Source of the DNA: an uncultured Peptoniphilus sp.
GTDB lineage: Bacteria; Bacillota; Clostridia; Tissierellales; Peptoniphilaceae
Length of the DNA stretch: 64,000 nt
Direction: 5' to 3'
Assembly: GCF_943913915.1 (NCBI RefSeq)
Contig: NZ_CALUAA010000005.1
Location: 62,001 to 126,000, forward strand
Part shown: positions 16,843-24,431 of the stretch, piece by piece
Numbering within the stretch: position 1 is the stretch's first letter
How the letters are laid out: each line of letters starts with the position of its first letter
Made by a program: the position numbers and the translations under genes
The notes under the pieces: model-generated
The model's input: only the letters and a program-made list of their open reading frames with translations
Database searches by the model: none
What the model was told of the DNA's origin: nothing

Positions 16843-18492
16843 TTATTGACCCTTCACTTTGTCCAGTCGTCTGAAAAGTAGCGTCATGGAAATATTTACC
16901 GTCGCCGTCGCCAAGATAATGAGAATGGCGAGAATGGAGCCGACTGAATTTCCGCCCCCCTTAATCTGTCTGAACATTTCCGTACTGGCCAAAAGTTTAC
17001 CCGGAGAGACGAGAAACATAATGGAACCGAAGGCGGTCATGGACGAGGTGAAGATCTGGGCGAAGCTCGATGCAAAAATAGGTGCCGACATTGGGAGGAT
17101 GATGGTGCGAAGCACGGTAAAGCGGCTTGCCCCCAGATCCTTTGCGGCAGATTCTATTTTCTGATCGATCTTGACGTACACGGCATTGGCCGTCTTATTG
17201 GAGATGGAAATCTGGCGGAATGCCAGGTTCAAAATAACGATGGCCGCTGTCCCTGTAATGGCGATGGGGGGCTTGTTAAAGGCGACGAGATACCCCAAGC
17301 CGAAGAAAGTACCGGGAATAATATAGGGGAGAGAGGCGATAAACTCCAATGGTTTTAATCGCTTTTTAGCCCGGTAAATATAGTAACTTAAGGAAGTTCC
17401 TATGATGACGGCGATGCTGGAGGCGATAAATGAAAAGACTAGACTTCGCTTAAATGCTTTGATAGATAACCCTTCTAACTTCGAAAAGTTATTTAATGTA
17501 AAAGTTAGAGATCCGGTCGCCTGGTTTGTAAATGCAGAGACAACAATAGTAGCATATTTTGCCAGATTAAATAAAATAAATAGAAAGGTGAAGACGCTCA
17601 GGATGACTTTTAAGAGCTTAGGCACTGTAGGAAGATAATCCCGCCCGCTGGCTGATTTGGCACTGCTTTCGTCAAACTGTCGCATAGACTTCATGTAAAA
17701 ATAAAAGGCAAAAATACTCGGGATAACCATGACCGTACTCATGGCGGCCCCTCGATTTAAATCTCCCGTGGCCATTACCGCTTTGTAACTTTCGGTAGCC
17801 AGCGTTTGGAAGCGGCCGCCGATAATGATCGGCGTGGAAAAATCCGCCAGGTTCATGGTGAAAAAGAGAAACAAAATGGATAAAAAGCCGGGAAGGGTGG
17901 AAGGAAGTATCACATTTTTAATCGTCGCCATGGCTCCTGCGCCTAAATCCAAAGAGGCGGCAAGTTCGTCCCCTTCGATGGCTTTAAAGCTATTGTTGAG
18001 CATCATAATACCTAAAGATAATTGACTTAGCACTTGAATAATTAATATACCTTGCCAACCGTAAATATCCCACTCCATTTGAAGGAGGCCGTGGCTGATC
18101 AGGCCGCGGCGTCCGAGGAGTACAATCATGGCAATGGAAGTTACAAAGGGCGGGGAGATAATCGTTACAAGAAGCACCTTGTCCATCACCTTGCGCACCC
18201 AATCTTTTGAAAGATATAGATTGAGGGCGATCAGGTAGGCGAAAATTGCAGCGATAATTGACGAAGCAAAGGCGAGAAGAATACTTTGAGTGGTTATTTC
18301 TAACATATCCGTATTGATAAGCTCGCGGTAAAACTGCGTCGTGAAGGCTCCGTCTAACTGTAAGCTTCTTAAGATGACGCTTACCACGGGAAAGAGGATA
18401 AAGATCAGTATGGCCAGAGAAAGTAAAAAGATGAAGCCGTTATCTCCCAAAAATGACAGAAAGGATTGAGTTGAATTTAATTTTTTTCTCAT
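16843..18492 (-). CDS. Fbp/Pot-type ABC importer, fused double permease
   Basis: 549 residues holding two BPD_transp_1 permease domains in one chain (about 60-260 and 345-540), each with the EAA-type coupling loop: DELAASLDLGAGAMATIKNVILP in the first half and KIESAAKDLGASRFTVLRTIILP in the second. Single-chain double permeases are typical of Fbp-type ferric and related importers. The ATG at 18492 follows GAGGTTATCT; the upstream in-frame start would lie inside a hairpin. It is separated from the binding-protein gene by a strong stem-loop. Confidence 0.88.
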   Translation of the reverse strand: MRKKLNSTQSFLSFLGDNGFIFLLSLAILIFILFPVVSVILRSLQLDGAFTTQFYRELINTDMLEITTQSILLAFASSIIAAIFAYLIALNLYLSKDWVRKVMDKVLLVTIISPPFVTSIAMIVLLGRRGLISHGLLQMEWDIYGWQGILIIQVLSQLSLGIMMLNNSFKAIEGDELAASLDLGAGAMATIKNVILPSTLPGFLSILFLFFTMNLADFSTPIIIGGRFQTLATESYKAVMATGDLNRGAAMSTVMVIPSIFAFYFYMKSMRQFDESSAKSASGRDYLPTVPKLLKVILSVFTFLFILFNLAKYATIVVSAFTNQATGSLTFTLNNFSKLEGLSIKAFKRSLVFSFIASSIAVIIGTSLSYYIYRAKKRLKPLEFIASLPYIIPGTFFGLGYLVAFNKPPIAITGTAAIVILNLAFRQISISNKTANAVYVKIDQKIESAAKDLGASRFTVLRTIILPMSAPIFASSFAQIFTSSMTAFGSIMFLVSPGKLLASTEMFRQIKGGGNSVGSILAILIILATATVNISMTLLFRRLDKVKGQ

Positions 18493-18502
18493 AGATAACC
18501 TC

Positions 18503-18528
18503 ATGCCCATAGCGAAAGCTATGGGCAT
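18503..18528 (-). terminator. Intra-operon stem-loop between binding protein and permease
   Basis: A perfect 11-bp stem with a 4-base loop lies between the binding-protein stop and the permease start. It has no T run on the minus strand, so it more likely protects the upstream mRNA or attenuates readthrough than terminates fully. This would give more binding protein than permease. Confidence 0.7.
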
Positions 18529-18539
18529 TAAGAATGTTT

Positions 18540-19601
18540 TTATTTAGTTTCTTCTTTTACGGGTGCTTTTGCGCCGGCAATTTCTAAGAATTTAGCCAAA
18601 ACCTTGTCGCGATTTTCGGCCATCTTGTTCATATCTACCGGTGGGAATTTTTTCTTGTCGAGATGTTTCATATTGTCGGGCATACTTACATCGTCGCGAG
18701 GCATAATGCGCGCTTCTGCAGTTTGTAATGCCTCTCCACCTTCTTTCGAGGTGAAGTAGTCGGCAAAGACTTGTGCTGCTTCTTTTTGTTCGGAGGATTC
18801 AAAGATAGCAACGGGAGAGGGGATCCAGGGGAAGAGATCTTTCGCTTCGATAATAGTTACCGGATATTCGTTGACTAGATCATAGTCGCCGCCGCCGATA
18901 GGTGTAAAGCCAATTGGGAATTCACCTGCACAAACTTTTTTAGCCGGTTCGCCGCCGCCTTCTGTGTAGTACGCTACGTTTTCGTTTAAGCGCTCAAGGA
19001 AATCGTAGGTATATTCTTCGCCCTTGTTTTGGTACATGGTTTCGAGAAGAGAATATGCCGTGCCGGAGATGGCCGGATTGGCGAAGATGATTTCATCTTT
19101 ATACTTGGGATCGGTTAAATCTTCCCAGGTTTTGGGAGCTTCCAAACCCTTTTCTTCGAGTACTTTGTTGTTGACGATAATGCCTGCCGCTTGGAAAGAA
19201 ACAGCTGTCCAATATCCTTCGGGATCTTTGTACATTTCGTCGATATCTTTTGCGCCCTTGGGCTCATATTTATATAGATAGCCCTTGTCTTTTGCAGCAA
19301 CATAGGCATCGGCACCGCCACCGAGCCATACGTCTGCATCAATTTTTCCATTTTCAGCATTTAACTGAGCTAATGCCGCACCAGTGGACATGGGGGTGTA
19401 TTCTACCTTGATGCCCGTTTCTTCAGTGAATTTTTCAAAAGCCGGTTCGATATCGCCATAGCTTATAAGTGCCTTCAGTGTTACGCCTTCAAATTTTTTG
19501 TCTCCTTCCGCACTGTTCGCGCCATTGCTGTTTCCTCCGCCGCAGGCGACGAGGGTAAGCATCATGAGAAGAGAAAATGCTGCAAGTAGTTTCTTTTTCA
19601 T
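18540..19601 (-). CDS. Fbp/AfuA-type ABC importer substrate-binding lipoprotein
   Basis: 353 residues. A lipoprotein signal ends in LVAC (lipobox Cys near residue 20), then a short Gly/Asn-rich linker and a two-lobed periplasmic-binding fold. Segments typical of the Fbp/phosphonate/hexose-phosphate group are visible: DADVWLGGGADAYVAA near 91-106, AYYTEGGGEPAKKVCAGE near 213-230 and GFTPIGGG. A Tyr-Tyr pair is present but not in an obvious ferric-site context, so ligand identity (iron, aminoethylphosphonate or sugar phosphate) is open. The ATG at 19601 follows AGGAGG. It starts 8 bases after the PHP phosphoesterase gene, so the two are cotranscribed. Confidence 0.87.
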   Translation of the reverse strand: MKKKLLAAFSLLMMLTLVACGGGNSNGANSAEGDKKFEGVTLKALISYGDIEPAFEKFTEETGIKVEYTPMSTGAALAQLNAENGKIDADVWLGGGADAYVAAKDKGYLYKYEPKGAKDIDEMYKDPEGYWTAVSFQAAGIIVNNKVLEEKGLEAPKTWEDLTDPKYKDEIIFANPAISGTAYSLLETMYQNKGEEYTYDFLERLNENVAYYTEGGGEPAKKVCAGEFPIGFTPIGGGDYDLVNEYPVTIIEAKDLFPWIPSPVAIFESSEQKEAAQVFADYFTSKEGGEALQTAEARIMPRDDVSMPDNMKHLDKKKFPPVDMNKMAENRDKVLAKFLEIAGAKAPVKEETK

Positions 19602-19609
19602 AATTCCTC

Positions 19610-20230
19610 CTAAAATTGAAATTTCTTGTATCCACTTAAGATGACAGGATAGCATGTACAGTTTTTTACAGCATACACGAGATCGTCTACCGTCTTGCAG
19701 TCGTAGTCTACAAAAGTGGCGTAGCGTCCTAAGGCAATGAGATTATGGCAATCGCTTGCGCCGATACATTTAACGCCTATTTTTTCGGCGTATTCCCTCG
19801 CTTTTTGATTTGCGTGGGGAGAGGTACTCCCGTTTAACACCTCCACGCCGTCAAGACCTTTGACTGTTAAGAGCTTTTTTCCGAGACCCCTACTGTTAGA
19901 GCGAAAGGGATGGGCGGCAATGGTGATGCCGCCGTGCTCCTTCACCCAATCGATAAACCATTGAGCGCTTCCGTGGCGCTTCGGGGGAAGTGAGGGGATG
20001 CCAAATGCCAGAATATCTCCTTCCAATGAAAGGTATTCGATCCCTACAAAAATGGGAAAATCCATAGCCTCCGAAATCTCTTTCGCATATTCCGTAAGGC
20101 CGAATTCATCGTGATCGGTAATGCAAATGCCGTCGAGACCGACGCGCTTCGCCTCCTCCACCATTTCAATTAAATTCATTCTACTGTCGCTAGAAAAGGT
20201 ACGCTCGTGCATGTGAAAATCTATGATCAT
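19610..20230 (-). CDS. PHP-domain phosphoesterase
   Basis: 206 residues. The metal-binding PHP motifs are complete: DFHMHER (4-10), ITDHDE near 38-43, the IEYLS segment, AAHPFR near 104 and the DCH motif near 157-159. Stand-alone PHP proteins of this size include 3',5'-nucleoside bisphosphate phosphatases and related phosphoesterases. The ATG at 20230 follows GGAG. It heads the importer operon, so hydrolysis of an imported phosphorylated or phosphonate compound is a reasonable but unproven guess. Confidence 0.83.
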   Translation of the reverse strand: MIIDFHMHERTFSSDSRMNLIEMVEEAKRVGLDGICITDHDEFGLTEYAKEISEAMDFPIFVGIEYLSLEGDILAFGIPSLPPKRHGSAQWFIDWVKEHGGITIAAHPFRSNSRGLGKKLLTVKGLDGVEVLNGSTSPHANQKAREYAEKIGVKCIGASDCHNLIALGRYATFVDYDCKTVDDLVYAVKNCTCYPVILSGYKKFQF

Positions 20231-20257
20231 ACTGTCTCCTATTGTAGATGTAATACT

Positions 20258-20286
20258 ATTGTAATTCATTGGTAAGATATAAGCAA
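20258..20286 (-). promoter_or_regulatory. Promoter of the PHP/ABC importer operon
   Basis: On the minus strand, TTGCTT (20286-20281), a 17-base spacer and TACAAT (20263-20258) lie about 28 bases before the PHP start. Confidence 0.55.
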
Positions 20287-20325
20287 TCTATATAAAGTAC
20301 TTTGACGCACGAAGAAATAAATAAA

Positions 20326-20724
20326 CTATTTATTTTTACCGTCAAGCATGTCCTTTAAAATGGCAATGCTGTCCGCTACGCATTTCGGGCAGTTCTCGGC
20401 GATGGCGCCGCTTTCAAAAGCTTTTTCCAATTCGCCGGGCTTTGAGAAATCGTACCCTAGGATCTCTTTGCATTGAGTGGAGCCGTGTTTATCCTTAAAT
20501 GCTTCGTCGAAAGCAGCCACTTTTTCCGCCAACAGAGCCTTGTCCTCTCCGTACTTCAGCCCGAGTACCATGGTGGCGGCATTGACGCAGCCGCAGGTTT
20601 CTCCCCTGTATCTTCCGCCGCCGAAGGGAGCGGCCATGCGATCGGTGGTATTTTTGTCGAGACCGAAGTCTTTTCCGAAGGCTCCCAGCACTTTTTGGGC
20701 GCAGTTTTTCTCTTTAGATGTCAT
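20326..20724 (-). CDS. C_GCAxxG_C_C family protein
   Basis: 132 residues with the spaced cysteines that define this family: TCGCVNAATMVLG near 53-65, STQCKEILGYD near 91-101, and ENCPKCVADSIAIL near 117-130. The family is small, possibly redox or metal binding, and its biochemical role is unknown. The ATG at 20724 follows AGGAGG. It overlaps the upstream Fe-S protein gene by 11 bases, which implies coupled translation and joint function. Confidence 0.87.
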   Translation of the reverse strand: MTSKEKNCAQKVLGAFGKDFGLDKNTTDRMAAPFGGGRYRGETCGCVNAATMVLGLKYGEDKALLAEKVAAFDEAFKDKHGSTQCKEILGYDFSKPGELEKAFESGAIAENCPKCVADSIAILKDMLDGKNK

Positions 20725-21658
20725 GGGGAAGCCTCCTGAATGCCAAAACATTTTTCATGTAAGATGTGGACGGGGATTCGTTCACGCCTAAAAAAACGGA
20801 GAGGATGTTCACGGTATGATCCATTCCGTAATGTTGAAAGGCGATGGAGCAGCTGGCGCAGTAAGTCCAGATTTCGCCGTAAGTCTCGTGAAGAGACTTG
20901 AACTTTTCCTTCACCTCTTCCGCCACTTCCGGCGTGTGTTTTCCGCCGCCGCCCAGTCCGCAGCAGTGGATCCTATTGTATTCCTTATGATAGCTCTTTA
21001 AATAGGGTTCGATATATTTAAAGTACTCCAGGTGCTCACGATCGCCGCAGGGAATATAGAGAGGAATGTTTTCCTCGGGAAGTTCCTCTAAAAGTCCTCG
21101 CTCATCTAAGTATTCAAAGATAGAGATAACTTCGATCTCGCTTCGCCCTTTCAGCATATTGTAGCAATTGGGGCAGCAGCAGATGAGGCGCTCGATGCCT
21201 CGGTCCTTTACGTGATCGAAGATAGAATCGTTCGAAAGTTTATATCCCGTTTGAGCCACCGGCTTTTTGCAACAATCTACGGAAAAATCAATTCCGTCTT
21301 CTCTGCAGATCTTGATGAGTTTTTTGCAGGTTTCCGGAAACTGTCCCGGATAATTGCAACCGAGATAGAGCAGACTTTTCGTGTTTTTCTTTTGCACATT
21401 GCGCAGTAGATAGGGAGTTTTCTGAAGGCGAACCTTAAAACTGGGAAGGGGTTCGTTTTTTCTGTGCTCCATGGCGATGCCTTTGCCTGAAATATCTTTC
21501 GGACAGGCACGCTTGCAATTATCGCAGAGGTAACATTCCCCTTTAAGCTCGGGCCGTGTGGCGAACTCGGAGAGGTCCATGTCGTAGTGTGCTAAAAACG
21601 GGCAGACTCGCTTACATTTTCCGCAGTGAATGCAGGAATCCAATGCGTATGAGATCAT
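20714..21658 (-). CDS. CCG-domain Fe-S oxidoreductase (HdrD/GlpC-like)
   Basis: 314 residues. Two [4Fe-4S] ferredoxin-type motifs open the protein: CIHCGKCKRVCP at 9-20 and CYLCDNCKRACP near 42-53. Two cysteine-rich CCG-type modules follow, with VDCCKKP near 128-134 and a second one, RIHCCGLGGGG, near 247. This is the core layout of heterodisulfide reductase D/glycolate oxidase F/GlpC subunits, which handle thiol-disulfide or electron-transfer chemistry at a special Fe-S cluster. The ATG follows AAAGGAG. No flavin dehydrogenase partner is nearby; it sits between a GT2 transferase and the C_GCAxxG_C_C gene. Confidence 0.87.
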   Translation of the reverse strand: MISYALDSCIHCGKCKRVCPFLAHYDMDLSEFATRPELKGECYLCDNCKRACPKDISGKGIAMEHRKNEPLPSFKVRLQKTPYLLRNVQKKNTKSLLYLGCNYPGQFPETCKKLIKICREDGIDFSVDCCKKPVAQTGYKLSNDSIFDHVKDRGIERLICCCPNCYNMLKGRSEIEVISIFEYLDERGLLEELPEENIPLYIPCGDREHLEYFKYIEPYLKSYHKEYNRIHCCGLGGGGKHTPEVAEEVKEKFKSLHETYGEIWTYCASCSIAFQHYGMDHTVNILSVFLGVNESPSTSYMKNVLAFRRLPHDI

Positions 21659-21673
21659 CGTAAGCTCCTTTCC

Positions 21674-22321
21674 TTAATATTCTTTTGCTAAGATCGACGG
21701 GTCCACGCCTTTGCGGAAGGCCCGTTGCAATCGTTGCATATGAAAAATCGTAGGCCAAATGCCGTTTTCTTCGAAACGTCTCGCATCTGTAAAGAGGCTG
21801 TTTTTTAATAAGGCGGGTTTATACCCTTTTTCTTTAAGACGAATGGAAAGATCATAATCTTCCATAAGAGGGATGTGGCGAAAACCACCAATGCTTTCGT
21901 AGAGATCCCGGCTTATAAAGATGCCCTGATCTCCGAAAGCGATGTTGCGAAAGCGCACCCGGTTGTCGGAGTTAAAGGCGACGATGCGCATCATGGCCTT
22001 CTTCGATCGAAAGCGCAGCTTGAAACAGCCCCACTCCGCGCCGCTCTCTTCGATGGAGCGGATGGCAGTAGATTGCGGGAAGGTATCTGAGTGTAAAAAC
22101 CAAAGTATATCTCCATGGGTATGCTCTACAGCTGCATCCATTTGGGCACCCCGTCCCTTCGCCTTTTGAATTTTCGGGTAGCGTATTTTCTCGAAACTTC
22201 CGTCGGTGGAGCCGCCGTCGGTAAAGAGAACTTCCTTTTCGCCTGCCAAATGATCTAAGGATTTTTGAAGTTGATCGATATTTTCGATTTCGTTATAGCA
22301 GGGGATAATGATACTAATCAT
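21674..22321 (-). CDS. GT2 transferase, TIGR04283-type
   Basis: 215 residues, GT-A fold. It has the N-terminal IIIPCYNE (3-10), TDGGSTDGS near 34-42, the metal-binding HSDT near 77-80 in place of DxD, and the acceptor-site MEDYDLSIRLKEKGY near 150. The length and HSDT variant match the short TIGR04283 group (rSAM/selenodomain-associated, also labelled arsenosugar biosynthesis). Real substrate unknown. It overlaps the preceding VTT gene by 8 bases and occurs with a DUF2064/TIGR04282 transferase, as is typical for this family. Confidence 0.85.
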   Translation of the reverse strand: MISIIIPCYNEIENIDQLQKSLDHLAGEKEVLFTDGGSTDGSFEKIRYPKIQKAKGRGAQMDAAVEHTHGDILWFLHSDTFPQSTAIRSIEESGAEWGCFKLRFRSKKAMMRIVAFNSDNRVRFRNIAFGDQGIFISRDLYESIGGFRHIPLMEDYDLSIRLKEKGYKPALLKNSLFTDARRFEENGIWPTIFHMQRLQRAFRKGVDPSILAKEY

Positions 22322-22991
22322 TGCGATGCCTCTTGTTATAAACCTTGAAGAGAATCAAGGAAATCACAGTTAAAAGGACAAGAAAGAAAATCGCCAATTT
22401 AAATTCGGAGGAGCTCGGGTCGTGAATCTGTTCTCCCAAATAAAGAAAGGCGAAGATGCCCGGCGTAATCCCTACCAGACTCAGTAAAAAGTAGGGGAGA
22501 AAGCGGATTTCTAAGATCCCCGCCATATAATTTATAAGATTGTAGGAAATTAAGGGAATCAAGCGAAAGATAAAAAAGACGCCTTGGCTCGTTCCCGAGG
22601 GATTGAAGAAAACTTTCTTGATCTTGTCGCTGCTCTTTTTTTCTACCAATTCGCTGATGGGCTTTCTCGCAATCTTCGCCGCAAGAAAATACATAATGAA
22701 AATATTGACTGCACAGCCCATAAGCGTGTAGACAACACCCATAGCCGTTCCGAAAATATAGCCGCTCGGCACGACCAGGAGGGGAACGGGGAAGAGGAAG
22801 ATGGGAAGAACCGCCCAGAGTAAAATATAGATAACCGGTGCCCAATACCCGGCATCATTTAAAATCGACTGAATACGTTCTTCAGTGAAGTAGTCCTTAA
22901 TATACTTAAAGGCGACAAAGAAAATTGCCGCCAAAAGTATGCCTATTACGATTTTAATCCACTTGTTCTGTTTTTTTGTTGCGTCTGTCAT
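22314..22991 (-). CDS. TVP38/TMEM64 (VTT-domain) membrane protein B
   Basis: 225 residues with about six hydrophobic segments, including two re-entrant-type stretches. VTT signatures are visible at FPVPLLVVPSGYIFG near 72-86 and FRLIPLISYNLINYMAGI near 145-162. VTT/DedA proteins are lipid scramblases or polyprenyl-phosphate translocases. The ATG at 22991 follows AGAAGG. It overlaps the sister VTT gene upstream by 38 bases and the GT2 gene downstream by 8. Confidence 0.85.
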   Translation of the reverse strand: MTDATKKQNKWIKIVIGILLAAIFFVAFKYIKDYFTEERIQSILNDAGYWAPVIYILLWAVLPIFLFPVPLLVVPSGYIFGTAMGVVYTLMGCAVNIFIMYFLAAKIARKPISELVEKKSSDKIKKVFFNPSGTSQGVFFIFRLIPLISYNLINYMAGILEIRFLPYFLLSLVGITPGIFAFLYLGEQIHDPSSSEFKLAIFFLVLLTVISLILFKVYNKRHRND

Positions 22992-23652
22992 TGTAAACCT
23001 TCTTGCCCACAAAGATGGCGATGGATAGGGCGAACAGAATGAGGAGGCCCATCATTAATTTTTGTGCGCCGCCTGTTAAAGTGCCACCTACATAGGAATA
23101 GACGATGGTAGCCGGAAGTTGGCCGAGACCTGTCGCTGCAAAGAATGAGAGGAAGCTCATGCCCGTGAGGCCTGCAGCATAGCTTACCAGGTCAAAACTC
23201 ATAAAGGGGAGGAGGCGGGCGATTAAAATAGCGTATTTACCGTAATCTTCGAAGAACTTGTCGACGGTTTCGAGCATGCCCTTGCCGGTGAATTTTTCCG
23301 CTACGTCGCGTCCTAAAACTCTGGAGATAAAGAAGCAAAGGGCGGCTCCCGCCATGGCGGAAGACCAGGAGAGGATGGCACCTTTAACCCAACCGAAGAT
23401 GGCGGAGTTTGCGAGGGTAATGAAAAATGCAGGGATCGGGGAAATAATGGATTGAAGCACCATCAGGAGGAAAGATACGATCACGGCATAGACGCCGAAG
23501 CTGCGAATATAGGCGGCGATGCCGTCGATACCTTCGGTAGTCAGAATACGCACCGCACGGTTGATTCCCTGATTAACTGCAGGTACAAAAAGATAGATCA
23601 GTAGACAGGCGAGGATAACGCCGATCATTACAATTTTTTTGTTTATTTTCAT
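22954..23652 (-). CDS. TVP38/TMEM64 (VTT-domain) membrane protein A
   Basis: 232 residues, a paralogue of the next gene in the operon. It has an N-terminal membrane segment (7-26), the SPIPAFFITLANSAIFGWVKG signature near 71-91 and the ARLLPFMSFDLVSYAAGLTG signature near 145-164. The ATG follows AAAGGAG. Tandem VTT proteins could act as a heteromer; flipping a lipid-linked product of the adjacent transferases is inferred. Confidence 0.86.
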   Translation of the reverse strand: MKINKKIVMIGVILACLLIYLFVPAVNQGINRAVRILTTEGIDGIAAYIRSFGVYAVIVSFLLMVLQSIISPIPAFFITLANSAIFGWVKGAILSWSSAMAGAALCFFISRVLGRDVAEKFTGKGMLETVDKFFEDYGKYAILIARLLPFMSFDLVSYAAGLTGMSFLSFFAATGLGQLPATIVYSYVGGTLTGGAQKLMMGLLILFALSIAIFVGKKVYNDRRNKKTEQVD

Positions 23653-23662
23653 AATGTCTCCT

Positions 23663-24379
23663 TTACGTTTTAGAAATGGAATAAAAGAATGGCATCATAG
23701 TTGTCGGTGCACTCAGACCGGATTTATTTTTCGGCTCTTTCTTAAATACTTTTAATTTACTACCCATTTCGTCGATAAAGATAAAATGCTCTTTTTCTTC
23801 TGAATAAGATGTAACGGGAGAGTTTAAAACCTCCGCGGCGAGATCGCGAATGTCGTCGATGTCTCGAATGGTGTCGAGCAGATGAACAGATTTTCCAATT
23901 TTTTTCGCTCTATCAATTGTTTTTTCGAGCACGTCGCTGCGGCTATAGGTGATGCCTGAAAAGACATCAATAAAATGATTCATGCCGACGAGCCCATAAC
24001 CTCCATCGCGTGCCGGACCGAGAACCATATCATTTTTTTTCAACGCATCAAAAGCACTGTTGACGTAATCCTCATCGATTCCGATTAAATCGGATCCGAT
24101 TAAAACGACGGGTCCCCCGGTTAATTCTTTCTTTATGGATCTTGCCATGGTCTCGCCGAGCTCGTCGCCACTTTGCCTCCATACCGGCACGTCTTTTTTC
24201 GGTGGTTTGCCATTGTAGTGAATGACGAGGGAGTGCGGTGTGTTGGATAATTTGGTATATAAATGCTCATAGAGGTACGCTACAATTGCGTCGACTTTAT
24301 CGTGAGGTACGTCTTTTCGAAGTCTGGTCATCCCGTGATGCGGTTCCGGTGTACGGGCAAAGAATATAATGGTGTTCAT
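23663..24379 (-). CDS. DUF2064/TIGR04282-type GT-A fold transferase
   Basis: 238 residues. It starts with IIFFARTPEPHHGMTRL, the nucleotide-binding PxPGxxKTRL-like segment of this family but with a divergent loop. It continues with VVLIGSDLIGI near 90-100 and the GPARDGGYGLVG motif near 120-131, both diagnostic. These proteins resemble nucleotidyl/glycosyl transferases (rSAM/selenodomain-associated transferase 1). The ATG at 24379 directly follows a terminator-like hairpin and has no recognisable ribosome site; the upstream in-frame TTG lies inside that hairpin and was rejected. Expression may depend on readthrough. Confidence 0.8.
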   Translation of the reverse strand: MNTIIFFARTPEPHHGMTRLRKDVPHDKVDAIVAYLYEHLYTKLSNTPHSLVIHYNGKPPKKDVPVWRQSGDELGETMARSIKKELTGGPVVLIGSDLIGIDEDYVNSAFDALKKNDMVLGPARDGGYGLVGMNHFIDVFSGITYSRSDVLEKTIDRAKKIGKSVHLLDTIRDIDDIRDLAAEVLNSPVTSYSEEKEHFIFIDEMGSKLKVFKKEPKNKSGLSAPTTMMPFFYSISKT

Positions 24380-24391
24380 AAATGCAAAAAC

Positions 24392-24430
24392 AAGAAAAAA
24401 GGCCTTGTCATTTGACAAGGCACTTTTTAT
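24392..24430. terminator. Bidirectional hairpin between rhodanese and DUF2064 genes
   Basis: GCCTTGTC (24402-24409) pairs perfectly with GACAAGGC (24414-24421). T runs lie on both sides, and on the minus strand it reads into CCTTTTTTCTT. It probably ends most rhodanese transcripts before the transferase gene. Confidence 0.85.
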
Positions 24431-24431
24431 A

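Noticed and set aside
24379..24418. Upstream TTG start for the DUF2064 gene
   Set aside because: It lies within the terminator hairpin and adds residues not seen in the family; ATG 24379 begins the conserved domain.
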